Below, piece after piece: positions 43,059-51,041 of a stretch of DNA of 64,000 bases. This stretch comes from Algirhabdus cladophorae (GTDB taxonomy: Bacteria; Pseudomonadota; Alphaproteobacteria; Rhodobacterales; Rhodobacteraceae), in the NCBI RefSeq assembly GCF_044772865.1, contig NZ_CP173029.1, positions 1 through 64,000 of the forward strand. The letters are read 5' to 3'. Numbering within the stretch: position 1 is the first letter of the stretch; each line of letters starts with the position of its first letter. A program made the translations under genes and the position numbers. The notes below the pieces were generated by a model. It was given only the letters and a program-made list of their open reading frames with translations. It made no database searches and had not been told where the DNA came from.

Positions 43059-43789
43059 TGCCCAGTGTTTCGGGCAAACGTTATTGGCTGGTCGGTGCCA
43101 GTGATGGCTTGGGCGCGGCCCTTGCCCGAACCTTAGTCGCGGCGGGCGCCGAGGTCATCGTCTCGGCTCGCAGTCTGGATAAGCTTGAGGTTCTGGCCAG
43201 CGAGCTGGGCGATGCGGCATCGGCTGTGGCCGTAGATATCGCGGATGCAGGTAGCGTTGCCGAAGCTGCCGAAACCGTTGGTGATATTGATGGGCTTGTG
43301 TTTCTTGCCGGGGTTTATTGGCCCACAAAAGCCACTGAATGGGACGCCGAGGCGGTCAATGCGATGTTCGATATCAATCTGACCGGTGCTGCCCGGGTCT
43401 TGGGTGAAGTCGTGCCCAAAATGGTTGCCAAGGATGAAGGCCACATCGTTCTGACGGGCAGCCTTTCAGGGTTTCGTGGCCTACCGGGAACGATTGGTTA
43501 TGGCGCCTCCAAGGCGGGGATCATGTATCTGGCCGAAGGCATGTTTGCGGACCTCAAAGACACAGGTGTGCGGGTCCAAGTGGCCAACCCGGGGTTCATC
43601 AAGACGCGCCTTACAGACAAGAATGATTTTTCCATGCCGTTCATCATGGAACCTGCGCAGGCCGCGCAAGAGATGTTGGATCACATGCGATCCACCAAAT
43701 TCAAAAAGAGCTTCCCCACCCTGTTTTCCCTTCTATTCCGCGTCAGCCAGTTTATGCCGGATTGGCTGTATTATCGGATCTTTCGCTAG
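43058..43789 (+). CDS. Short-chain dehydrogenase/reductase, last gene of the stress operon
   Basis: A 243-residue SDR with the cofactor motif VGASDGLGAAL and the catalytic triad in TGSLSGF and YGASKAG (YxxxK). A C-terminal segment after residue 200 is rich in basic and aromatic residues (FKKSFPTLFSLLFRVSQFMP), suggesting membrane attachment. It shares one base with DUF3833. It ends the five-gene overlapping series and corresponds by order to RSP1087. The substrate is unknown; an acyl or aldehyde product of lipid oxidation would suit the context. Confidence 0.88.
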   Translation: MPSVSGKRYWLVGASDGLGAALARTLVAAGAEVIVSARSLDKLEVLASELGDAASAVAVDIADAGSVAEAAETVGDIDGLVFLAGVYWPTKATEWDAEAVNAMFDINLTGAARVLGEVVPKMVAKDEGHIVLTGSLSGFRGLPGTIGYGASKAGIMYLAEGMFADLKDTGVRVQVANPGFIKTRLTDKNDFSMPFIMEPAQAAQEMLDHMRSTKFKKSFPTLFSLLFRVSQFMPDWLYYRIFR

Positions 43790-43861
43790 GGGCCTGTTTA
43801 CAAATTCGGGCTAGGCTGCAACTGATAGCGCAAACATCTCTTCTAGTCCGAATTTTGTATA

Positions 43862-44824
43862 GTGTCCCAATCTAATCCAAATTTTTCTTATGTGAGCATG
43901 GGCGCTGCCCTTTTGGCCTTTGGACTTTTCTCTGGCCACGACGCCGTCGTCAAATCGTTGGGCATGTCCTATTCGATCTTTCAGATCATCTTCTTTTCTG
44001 GGCTGTTTGCCTTCATTCCAATGACATTGATGATGACGATGGACAGCAAAATGGACAATTTCCGGCCGCACCATCCATGGCAGGTCGGGCTGCGCACTAT
44101 CACCTCTCTGGTGTCCATGGCGGGGGCCTTTTACGCCTTTACAAAGCTGCCCTTAGCCGAAGCCTACGCCCTGATTTTTGCGACGCCATTGTTGGTCACG
44201 GTTCTGTCTATTCCGTTTTTGGGCGAGGTCGTGCGCCTGCAACGTTGGATTGCTGTTGTGGTTGGATTGATTGGCGTTTTGGTCGTGTTGCGCCCGGGGT
44301 ATTCGGAATTCACACTGGGCCATGCGGCAGCCCTCTTGGCGGCTTGTGGGGGTGCGATCAGTTCGATCATCGTGCGCCGGATCGGCAAGGAAGAACGCAG
44401 TGCCGTGCTATTATTTTATCCCGCTTTAGGGAATCTGATCGTCATGGGCTGCGTGCTGCCATTTGTCTATGTGCCTGTAGAGATTGGCGATTTGGGCCTC
44501 ATGGCATCGGTCGGTTTTTTAGTAATCATAGCGCAGCTGTTTATCATTGTGGCATATCGAAATGCGCCTGCAGTCTTTGTGGCCCCGTTTCAATATTCGC
44601 AGATCCTTTGGGCCGTTTTCTATGGGGTTTTGTTCTTTGATGACACGGCCGACATATGGGTTTTTGCCGGGGCCGCGATCATTATCAGCAGTGGCCTGTT
44701 CGTCGTTTGGCGCGAAAGCCGACAAGACGTGTCCAGCAAAACACCCGTTCTATCGCAGCCGAACTTGCGCCCAGACACGGGTCCGCGCCCCAAGCGTTTG
44801 CGCCGCCCTAAAGAGATCGAGTGA
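43862..44824 (+). CDS. EamA/DMT-family transporter
   Basis: A 320-residue inner-membrane protein with ten hydrophobic segments in two EamA repeats (for example AEAYALIFATPLLVTVLSIPFLGE at the end of the first). It begins with GTG. The C-terminal tail is basic and hydrophilic (RPDTGPRPKRLRRPKE). The family exports amino acids, nucleosides or other metabolites; the substrate is unknown. It lies 72 bases after the stress operon and may be separate. The 3' end overlaps the convergent saccharopine dehydrogenase gene by 17 bases. Confidence 0.87.
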   Translation: MSQSNPNFSYVSMGAALLAFGLFSGHDAVVKSLGMSYSIFQIIFFSGLFAFIPMTLMMTMDSKMDNFRPHHPWQVGLRTITSLVSMAGAFYAFTKLPLAEAYALIFATPLLVTVLSIPFLGEVVRLQRWIAVVVGLIGVLVVLRPGYSEFTLGHAAALLAACGGAISSIIVRRIGKEERSAVLLFYPALGNLIVMGCVLPFVYVPVEIGDLGLMASVGFLVIIAQLFIIVAYRNAPAVFVAPFQYSQILWAVFYGVLFFDDTADIWVFAGAAIIISSGLFVVWRESRQDVSSKTPVLSQPNLRPDTGPRPKRLRRPKEIE

Positions 44825-45857
44825 ACATCGCCACCGCACGAGCCCAGACGCCTTGATCCAAGGCGTCTAGGGTTTGAAGCGATGGCAAAAGCTGGTCGGC
44901 AAAATCCTGCGAACTTTCCGCTGGCAAGAGCGATGGCAAATTATCGATGGCTGTAACGTCCAGGACAGGCTTGTCATGCACGCGTCGTGCTGGTGTGTCC
45001 CAATTGGTTGCTTGGTCATAGACTTTGATCGGTGAAAAATCGCTGTCGGGATCGCAGGCGATATCCCCGATCACGGACAGGCGGCGGGCCGCAGTCTTGG
45101 CCGAGGCTGGCACGAAAACTGGCGTGCCGGTGCGCGCCAAAATACAATTGAAAAAGATATCTGCGCGCAGGATCTCAGGGAATGGTCCACCATGGGCGGT
45201 TTCGGCCATATCCCATTTGGTCACAGGCACACCCATGAGTTCGCACAGATCAGCAGCCCCCGTTCCCACGCGCCCCAATGCGCCAATGCTTAGGGCCGTT
45301 GGGCGTGATGGACCCGCAAGAACCAGTTCGGTCTGAAGGTCGTTGAGCAGATGATTGGCGCTGGCATAGGGTTGAACTGGTCCGCAAATCTGTCCGAGTT
45401 GTTGTGCTGCCCAACATTTCAGCGCAACGGCCGCCCCTGCGTAGCCTGCCCAATATCCAAAGGCCGCAACGCGCCGGCCTTTGGCATCTACAAGATATTC
45501 CAGATCATAAAGCGTCCCACCCCCGGCCTGAAATCGGTCAAGCAAAAGCCGCCCTGAGGGCTGCCCTTTGTAAGCATGGCCAAACATAACATGACGATGG
45601 ATCAGTGGGCTGTTATCGGCTGGCAATTCTTTCAGGCCAAAGATGATCGCATCCCTTGGGGCCTCACGCCAAGATCCTTGGGCCGCGATGGTGCACCCCG
45701 CCGCGCGATAGTCGGCGATGGGAAGGCTACGTTGATCACTTTGCTCAACAGTCACATCAAAACCCTGTTGCAACAGCGTCTTGCATCCCTCGGGCGTTAT
45801 CCCAACGCGTGCTTCATTGGGGCGTTCTTCTGCACGAATCCATAGATGAGTGGTCAC
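44808..45857 (-). CDS. Saccharopine dehydrogenase, Lys1 type (NAD, L-lysine-forming)
   Basis: A 349-residue protein of the AlaDH/PNT superfamily. It begins RAEERPNEARVGITPEG, as in fungal Lys1. It retains the lysine and histidine matching the catalytic pair of yeast Lys1 (FGLKELP and FGHAYKGQ). NAD region: SIGALGRVGTGAAD. The enzyme interconverts saccharopine with lysine and 2-oxoglutarate; in bacteria it would most likely serve lysine breakdown or a related imino acid. It overlaps the histidine phosphatase gene by four bases on the same strand. Confidence 0.85.
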   Translation of the reverse strand: MTTHLWIRAEERPNEARVGITPEGCKTLLQQGFDVTVEQSDQRSLPIADYRAAGCTIAAQGSWREAPRDAIIFGLKELPADNSPLIHRHVMFGHAYKGQPSGRLLLDRFQAGGGTLYDLEYLVDAKGRRVAAFGYWAGYAGAAVALKCWAAQQLGQICGPVQPYASANHLLNDLQTELVLAGPSRPTALSIGALGRVGTGAADLCELMGVPVTKWDMAETAHGGPFPEILRADIFFNCILARTGTPVFVPASAKTAARRLSVIGDIACDPDSDFSPIKVYDQATNWDTPARRVHDKPVLDVTAIDNLPSLLPAESSQDFADQLLPSLQTLDALDQGVWARAVAMFTRSL

Positions 45858-46504
45858 ACGAATGTCCTCGACAGGGCGCGATCAGCGGCCTCCAAGTGTG
45901 GTATTCCGTTGAAGCCGGACAAAATATATTCACCATGAACATGCACAACCCGGTGCACGGATGAATTCATCGTAGCCAACATAATTCGCGCATGTCCATC
46001 GTTGTCGAGGCCCAAAAGATTTCGCAAAAACATGGCGATCACCCCACCCGATGTGACCAGTAAAATGCGCCCGCCGTGGTCTGCGTAATCCGCAAAAGCG
46101 GCCATGATACGCGTTTCAAAATCAGCAAAGCTTTCCTGACCTTCACCGATTTGTCCCTGCTGCCAATAGGCTAAGAGTTGCGGAGCGTGGCGGACGAAAT
46201 CTGCATTGTCTTGGGGCATTGGAATGCCAAATTTGTCCAACATAGCTTGGGCCAAACCAAAGTAGTCAAATTCATTTAGGCGTGTGTCCGTCCCGTCCGA
46301 GGCGTGGCCCATGCTTTCTAAAGTGGCGCGTTGGCGTTGTAGTGTTCCACTTTTGCATTCATCAAAATGCGGATTGGTTTGCGCAAAATGAGCCCCCAAC
46401 CAGCGGGCCTGTTGATGGCCCAAGTCGCTGAGGCGGTCATAGCTTTTGGCGTCTTTGGCGGCCGAGTTGGCCTGGCCGTGGCGTACAATAATCAATTCGG
46501 TCAT
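45854..46504 (-). CDS. Histidine phosphatase family protein
   Basis: A 216-residue protein with the N-terminal catalytic motif IIVRHGQANS and a second histidine region (LLVTSGGVIAMFL, with SG in place of the commoner SHG). The phosphohistidine should form at the RHG histidine near residue 9. The family includes phosphoglycerate mutases and small-molecule or protein phosphatases; the target here is unknown. Start 46504 places RHG near the N-terminus as usual; a longer start at 46585 would run into a palindromic operator. It precedes the saccharopine dehydrogenase with an ATGA overlap. Confidence 0.87.
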   Translation of the reverse strand: MTELIIVRHGQANSAAKDAKSYDRLSDLGHQQARWLGAHFAQTNPHFDECKSGTLQRQRATLESMGHASDGTDTRLNEFDYFGLAQAMLDKFGIPMPQDNADFVRHAPQLLAYWQQGQIGEGQESFADFETRIMAAFADYADHGGRILLVTSGGVIAMFLRNLLGLDNDGHARIMLATMNSSVHRVVHVHGEYILSGFNGIPHLEAADRALSRTFV

Positions 46505-46570
46505 ATGACGTGAGTAGGGCGGCTCTTTGACGGTGGCAAGATCGGATTTCGGGTGCTTCAACCGATTAAA

Positions 46571-46584
46571 TGAACGCACGTTCA
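46571..46584. promoter_or_regulatory. TetR-type palindromic operator candidate
   Basis: TGAACGCACGTTCA is a perfect 14-base palindrome (TGAACG-CA-CGTTCA) flanked by AAA on each side. This is the typical operator form of TetR-family regulators of fatty acid, phenylacetate and branched acyl-CoA genes. It lies between the histidine phosphatase and acyl-CoA ligase/ABC operon promoters. No TetR gene is in the window, so a distant regulator would be needed. Confidence 0.6.
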
Positions 46585-46635
46585 AAAAAAGAATTTGACG
46601 AAACGGTCGAATGCCTCGCAGTATGAACCCCTAGG

Positions 46636-46676
46636 CCAGAGAAAATCTGGATGCCGCGCAAAAAGCGGCAGGGAGG
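46636..46676 (+). promoter_or_regulatory. Two tandem leader hairpins ending at the ribosome site
   Basis: CCAGA/TCTGG (46636-46650) and GCCGC/GCGGC (46653-46669) form two consecutive five-pair hairpins with A-rich loops. The second ends one base before the strong GGGAGG ribosome site (46671-46676) of the acyl-CoA ligase. They may affect translation or mRNA stability; no known riboswitch class was recognised. Confidence 0.4.
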
Positions 46677-46685
46677 AAATAACTG

Positions 46686-48653
46686 TTGACCGATCAATCC
46701 GCACCCCAAGGGGCGCTGGTCTGTGTACCGCGTCTATTGCAGCGAAACGTCGAAAAACACGGGGGCAAACCTGCCTACCGCGAGAAAGAATTTGGCATCT
46801 GGCAAAGCTGGACCTGGGCGGAAACTGCAGAGCAGATCAATGACCTTGCTTTGGGCTTGATGCTGTTGGGGGCCGACACAGGCGATCATGTGGCCATCGT
46901 GGGTCGCAATCGGCCTGCGATGTATTGGGCTATGATGGCGGCGCAATCTGTTGGGGCTGTGCCGGTGCCGCTTTATCAAGATGCCGCCGCAGAAGAGATT
47001 GCCTATGCGCTGGATCACTGTGGTGCGCGGTTCGCAATTGTCGGGGATCAGGAGCAGGTCGATAAGGTTCTTGATGTCAAAGATGGTTTACCGGGTTTGG
47101 AACATATCGTTTATCTCGATACGCGTGGCATGCGAAAATATGATCATGCGGCTATGACGTCTTATGCGGATTTGCAAACCAAAGGCCGCGCGGCGGCTGG
47201 TCAGTTTCAAGCGGTGATGGACGCACGGATCGCGGCACAAACCTACGACGATACATGTGTCATGCTTTACACGTCGGGTACAACGGGACGTCCCAAAGGC
47301 GTTGTATTGTCGAACCGCAATGTCATCGAGACTTCCAAAAACTCCAGCGATTTCGATGGGTTGCGCGCAGGTGACGAAATTTTGGCCTACCTGCCTATGG
47401 CGTGGGTTGGCGATTTCATCTTCTCGATCGGTCAGGCGTTGTGGACGGGTTTTTGTGTCAATTGCCCCGAAAGCCCGGACACTATGATGACGGACCTGCG
47501 CGAGATTGGGCCGACCTATTATTTTGCGCCACCTCGTGTGTTCGAGACCCAATTGACCAATGTGATGATCCGTATGGAAGATGCGGGCCGCTTCAAAAAG
47601 TGGTTGTTTCACAAGGGGATGGCCGTGGCCAAACGAGTGGGGCCTGACCTATTGGATGGCCGCCCCGTGAGCGGCATGGACCGCTTAAAATACAAGCTGG
47701 GGGATCTGTTCGTCTACGGGCCTTTGAAGAACACGCTGGGCTTTAGCCGTGTGCGTGTGGGCTATACGGCCGGTGAGGCGATTGGGCCTGAAATCTTTGA
47801 TTTCTACCGCTCGTTGGGGATCAACCTGAAGCAGCTTTATGGCCAGACCGAGGCCACGGTGTTTATCACGCAGCAACCTGATGGGGAGGTACGATCTGAT
47901 ACGGTTGGTGTCGCCTCGCCCGGGGTTGAGTTGAAAATTGCTGATAATGGCGAGGTGTTTTACCGCTCGCCCGGCGTGTTCGTGGAGTATTTCAAGAATG
48001 CCGACAGCACGGCTGATACCAAGGATGCCGAGGGTTGGGTAGCGACGGGCGACGCAGGTTTTGTTGAAGAAGACAGTGGACATTTACGTATTATCGACCG
48101 CGCCAAGGACGTAGGCAAAATGGCCGACGGACGGCTCTTTGCGCCAAAATATGTCGAGAACAAACTGAAGTTCTTTCCCAATATTCTAGAGGCCGTAGTG
48201 TTCGGTGCGGACCGTACGATGTGTTCCGCCTTTATTAACATTGATCTGACGGCGGTCGGAAACTGGGCCGAGCGCAACAATATCGCTTATGCCTCCTACC
48301 AAGAGCTGTCGCAGCATCCACAAGTGTTGCAGGCCATTGGTGAACATGTGGCCGAGGTGAACCGGTCTGTTGCGGCCGATGAGATGTTGTCGGGCTGTCA
48401 AATTCATCGCTTCCTTGTGCTGCATAAAGAGTTGGATGCGGATGATGGTGAGATGACCCGCACCCGCAAAGTGCGCCGCCGGATCATCGAAGAGAAATAC
48501 GCGGATTTGATTAACGCGCTGTACGATGGATCGGCTGAGGTCAGCACGGTGACCGAAGTGACCTATGAGGACGGGCGCAAGGGGTCGATTTCCGCGACGT
48601 TGGTGTTGCAGGATGCGGCAGTTGCGTCCGGTCAAGCGATGGCGGCGGAATGA
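46686..48653 (+). CDS. AMP-forming acyl-CoA synthetase (FadD-like), first gene of the ABC operon
   Basis: A 655-residue adenylate-forming enzyme. The P-loop-like motif YTSGTTGRPKGV lies near residue 198 and GQTEAT near 390. The motif GWVATGDAGF and the late RAKDVGKMADG region are also present. It starts with TTG 46686, which has GGGAGG nine bases upstream. It activates a carboxylic acid with ATP and CoA; length and motifs are those of long-chain or bulky acyl substrates. It leads an operon for branched-chain-type ABC uptake, so it probably traps the imported acid as its CoA ester. Confidence 0.88.
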   Translation: MTDQSAPQGALVCVPRLLQRNVEKHGGKPAYREKEFGIWQSWTWAETAEQINDLALGLMLLGADTGDHVAIVGRNRPAMYWAMMAAQSVGAVPVPLYQDAAAEEIAYALDHCGARFAIVGDQEQVDKVLDVKDGLPGLEHIVYLDTRGMRKYDHAAMTSYADLQTKGRAAAGQFQAVMDARIAAQTYDDTCVMLYTSGTTGRPKGVVLSNRNVIETSKNSSDFDGLRAGDEILAYLPMAWVGDFIFSIGQALWTGFCVNCPESPDTMMTDLREIGPTYYFAPPRVFETQLTNVMIRMEDAGRFKKWLFHKGMAVAKRVGPDLLDGRPVSGMDRLKYKLGDLFVYGPLKNTLGFSRVRVGYTAGEAIGPEIFDFYRSLGINLKQLYGQTEATVFITQQPDGEVRSDTVGVASPGVELKIADNGEVFYRSPGVFVEYFKNADSTADTKDAEGWVATGDAGFVEEDSGHLRIIDRAKDVGKMADGRLFAPKYVENKLKFFPNILEAVVFGADRTMCSAFINIDLTAVGNWAERNNIAYASYQELSQHPQVLQAIGEHVAEVNRSVAADEMLSGCQIHRFLVLHKELDADDGEMTRTRKVRRRIIEEKYADLINALYDGSAEVSTVTEVTYEDGRKGSISATLVLQDAAVASGQAMAAE

Positions 48654-48665
48654 TGGGAAATAATT

Positions 48666-49484
48666 ATGCTTGATCAACAAGATAACTATGTCACCGCAGA
48701 TGGTCGCACTATTGGTGGGACGATGATGGAGATGCGCAATATCACCCTGCGTTTTGGGGGTGTGGTTGCCATCAAGGATATCTCTTTTGATATTCGCGAA
48801 GGCGAGATCCGTGCGATTATCGGGCCGAACGGGGCTGGGAAGTCTTCGATGCTGAATGTCATTTCTGGGTTCTATCATCCGCAGGAGGGTGAGGTTTGGT
48901 TCCGTGGATCCAAGCGCCCATCGATGAAGCCATATGAGGTGGCCCGTCAGGGGATTGCCCGCACGTTCCAGAACATCGCTTTGTTTGAGGGCATGTCAGT
49001 GTTGGACAATGTCATGACCGGGCGTTTGACCAATATGAAGACGGGGCTTTTGGCACAGGCGATGTGGCGCGGCAAGGCGCAGAGGGAAGAGACCGAAAAT
49101 CGTGAAGCGGTTGAAAAAATTATTGATTTTCTGGAAATTCAGCACATCCGCAAGACCCCTGTGGGGCGTTTACCTTACGGGTTGAAAAAGCGTGTTGAGC
49201 TGGCGCGGGCTTTGGCCGCTGAGCCGAAACTGCTGCTGCTGGACGAGCCGATGGCGGGGATGAACGTCGAGGAAAAAGAGGACATGAGCCGCTTTATTCT
49301 GGATGTGAACGATGAATACGGCACCACCATTGCGCTGATCGAGCATGATATGGGCGTGGTGATGGACCTGTCGGACCGCGTTGTGGTGATGGATTACGGC
49401 AAGAAGATTGGCGACGGGACGCCTGCGGAAATTCTGGCCAATCAGGCGGTGATTGATGCCTATCTGGGTGTTGCGCATGATTAA
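48666..49484 (+). CDS. Branched-chain-type ABC transporter ATPase (LivG family)
   Basis: A 272-residue ATPase with Walker A GPNGAGKSS, the LivG-type signature region LPYGLKKRVELARALA and Walker B LLLLDEPMAGM. It powers import by the two permeases downstream, together with the second ATPase at 53565. The N-terminal 22 residues before MEMRNITLRFGG are variable; a second start at 48726 is possible. It overlaps the following small secreted-protein frame by a few bases if that uses its upstream start. Confidence 0.9.
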   Translation: MLDQQDNYVTADGRTIGGTMMEMRNITLRFGGVVAIKDISFDIREGEIRAIIGPNGAGKSSMLNVISGFYHPQEGEVWFRGSKRPSMKPYEVARQGIARTFQNIALFEGMSVLDNVMTGRLTNMKTGLLAQAMWRGKAQREETENREAVEKIIDFLEIQHIRKTPVGRLPYGLKKRVELARALAAEPKLLLLDEPMAGMNVEEKEDMSRFILDVNDEYGTTIALIEHDMGVVMDLSDRVVVMDYGKKIGDGTPAEILANQAVIDAYLGVAHD

Positions 49485-49539
49485 ATTTGCCCGGAATTTG
49501 GCGCGCAAATCGGGGTGCTATACAGCATATGGCAGGCGT

Positions 49540-50043
49540 ATGGCAGCTGTATGGCTGGGTGCCATACTTTTGGCCACGCCCGCAGCGGCAACCAATTTGC
49601 GAGACTTGGTTGAAGGCTGCGAGGATTACGCGCTGAGCGGTAATCCGGTGCCGTCCTTTGGCAATCCGGCGGGCGGCTATCCGCAACCGAATATGTCCTA
49701 TCGCTATGTGGCGATTTACACGCCAACTGGTGCACCGATCAAACTGGCCATGGATGAGGACACGGGTGGCGGACAGTTTTCGCGGACCTGCGTGGTGACT
49801 TGGGGCCGCTTGGCGGAAGTGGATGTGGATGCGATTGCCGCTCAGTTCGCTGGATTGGTCAGCGACAAGGCCTACACCCAAGTGCCCGACGCGCAGCCGC
49901 GCTTTGTGCGGGCAGGTTTGGAGCGTTGTGAGGACGGGCTGTACCTGAGCGGTGGGGCTTTCAGCCGCAATGGCACCGATTTGCAGATCGTGATCGCCAG
50001 CACGGATATACAGAATGAATTTTGCCAAGGGGGCACAAGCTGA
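49540..50043 (+). CDS. Four-cysteine secreted protein embedded in the ABC operon
   Basis: A 167-residue protein if started at ATG 49540, with a compact signal peptide (AVWLGAILLATPAAA, cut near residue 18). The mature part has exactly four cysteines (EGCEDY, SRTCVV, LERCEDG, NEFCQG), suggesting two disulfides. An in-frame ATG at 49477, overlapping the upstream ATPase stop, would add 21 mostly basic residues. No known domain was recognised. The stop overlaps the permease start by one base, so it is part of the operon. An accessory periplasmic role in uptake is possible but unproven. Confidence 0.7.
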   Translation: MAAVWLGAILLATPAAATNLRDLVEGCEDYALSGNPVPSFGNPAGGYPQPNMSYRYVAIYTPTGAPIKLAMDEDTGGGQFSRTCVVTWGRLAEVDVDAIAAQFAGLVSDKAYTQVPDAQPRFVRAGLERCEDGLYLSGGAFSRNGTDLQIVIASTDIQNEFCQGGTS

Positions 50044-51038
50044 TGTCTGACCAGTTTCTGTTTGCGATGGAAGTTGTTTTTAACGGGCTGATGGCAGGGG
50101 TGTTGTATGCCTTGGTGGCCCTTGGGTTCGTTCTGATCTTTAAGGCGTCGGGGATTTTCAACTATGCCCAAGGGGTTATGGCGCTGTTTGCGGCGCTGAC
50201 TTTGGTGGGTATCATGGAAGGACAAGTGCCCTTTGCCCATTTGATCAACGCGATCTTTGGGACGGAAATCCATCACTTTGGCTGGCATGTGCCTGCTGTG
50301 GCCGCGATTATCATGACGATGCTGATTATGGTCGGCCTTGCGTGGTGTGTGCAGCAGTTTGTGATGCGCCATTTGGTGAACCAAGAGCCGATTATCCTGT
50401 TCATGGCGACCATTGGTCTGGCCTATTTCATGGAAGGGTTCGGGGACATCATGTGGGGCTCCGAGATCAAGAAGCTGGATATCGGCCTGCCTCAAGGCGG
50501 TTCGTTCTGGATCGAGGATAACACGGCCTTCTTAGGTACCGAGAACTTCTATGGTTTCTTTATCGACCAGTTGGATATTGTAGCCGCTGTGGTGGCGATT
50601 GTGTTGGTGATCATTTTGGTTGCCTTCTCGCAGTATACCAAGCAGGGCCGTGCGATGCGGGCTGTGGCGGATGACCACCAAGCCGCCCTCAGCGTGGGCA
50701 TTTCGCTGAACTTTATCTGGGTGCTGGTGTGGTCCATTGCGGGCTTTGTCGCTTTGGTCGCAGGTGTGATGTGGGGGGCCAAATCCGGTGTCCAATTTTC
50801 GCTGTCGTTGATCGCATTGAAGGCGTTGCCGGTGCTGATGCTGGGGGGCTTTACGTCTATACCGGGGGCCATCGTGGGCGGCTTGATCATCGGCGTGGGC
50901 GAGAAGCTGTTCGAGTTTCTGATCGGCCCAATGGTGGGTGGTGCGACGGAAAATTGGTTCGCCTATGTGCTGGCCTTGTTGTTCTTGGTGTTCAGGCCGC
51001 AGGGGCTGTTTGGCGAAAAAATCATCGAAAGGGTCTAG
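50043..51038 (+). CDS. Branched-chain-type ABC permease (LivH family)
   Basis: A 331-residue inner-membrane permease with about eight to nine hydrophobic segments and the LivH signature NGLMAGVLYALVALGFVLIF with KASGIFNYAQG near the N-terminus. The EAA-like cytoplasmic loop reads RAVADDHQAALSVGIS. It shares one base with the preceding secreted-protein gene (TGATG) and is followed after three bases by the LivM gene. The substrate class is hydrophobic amino acids or aromatic/aliphatic carboxylates; the flanking acyl-CoA ligases favour an acid. Confidence 0.92.
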   Translation: MSDQFLFAMEVVFNGLMAGVLYALVALGFVLIFKASGIFNYAQGVMALFAALTLVGIMEGQVPFAHLINAIFGTEIHHFGWHVPAVAAIIMTMLIMVGLAWCVQQFVMRHLVNQEPIILFMATIGLAYFMEGFGDIMWGSEIKKLDIGLPQGGSFWIEDNTAFLGTENFYGFFIDQLDIVAAVVAIVLVIILVAFSQYTKQGRAMRAVADDHQAALSVGISLNFIWVLVWSIAGFVALVAGVMWGAKSGVQFSLSLIALKALPVLMLGGFTSIPGAIVGGLIIGVGEKLFEFLIGPMVGGATENWFAYVLALLFLVFRPQGLFGEKIIERV

Positions 51039-51041
51039 CAG

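Noticed and set aside
46505..46585. Upstream extension of the histidine phosphatase by 27 residues
   Set aside because: It would place the catalytic RHG motif unusually far from the N-terminus and code through the TGAACG palindrome.
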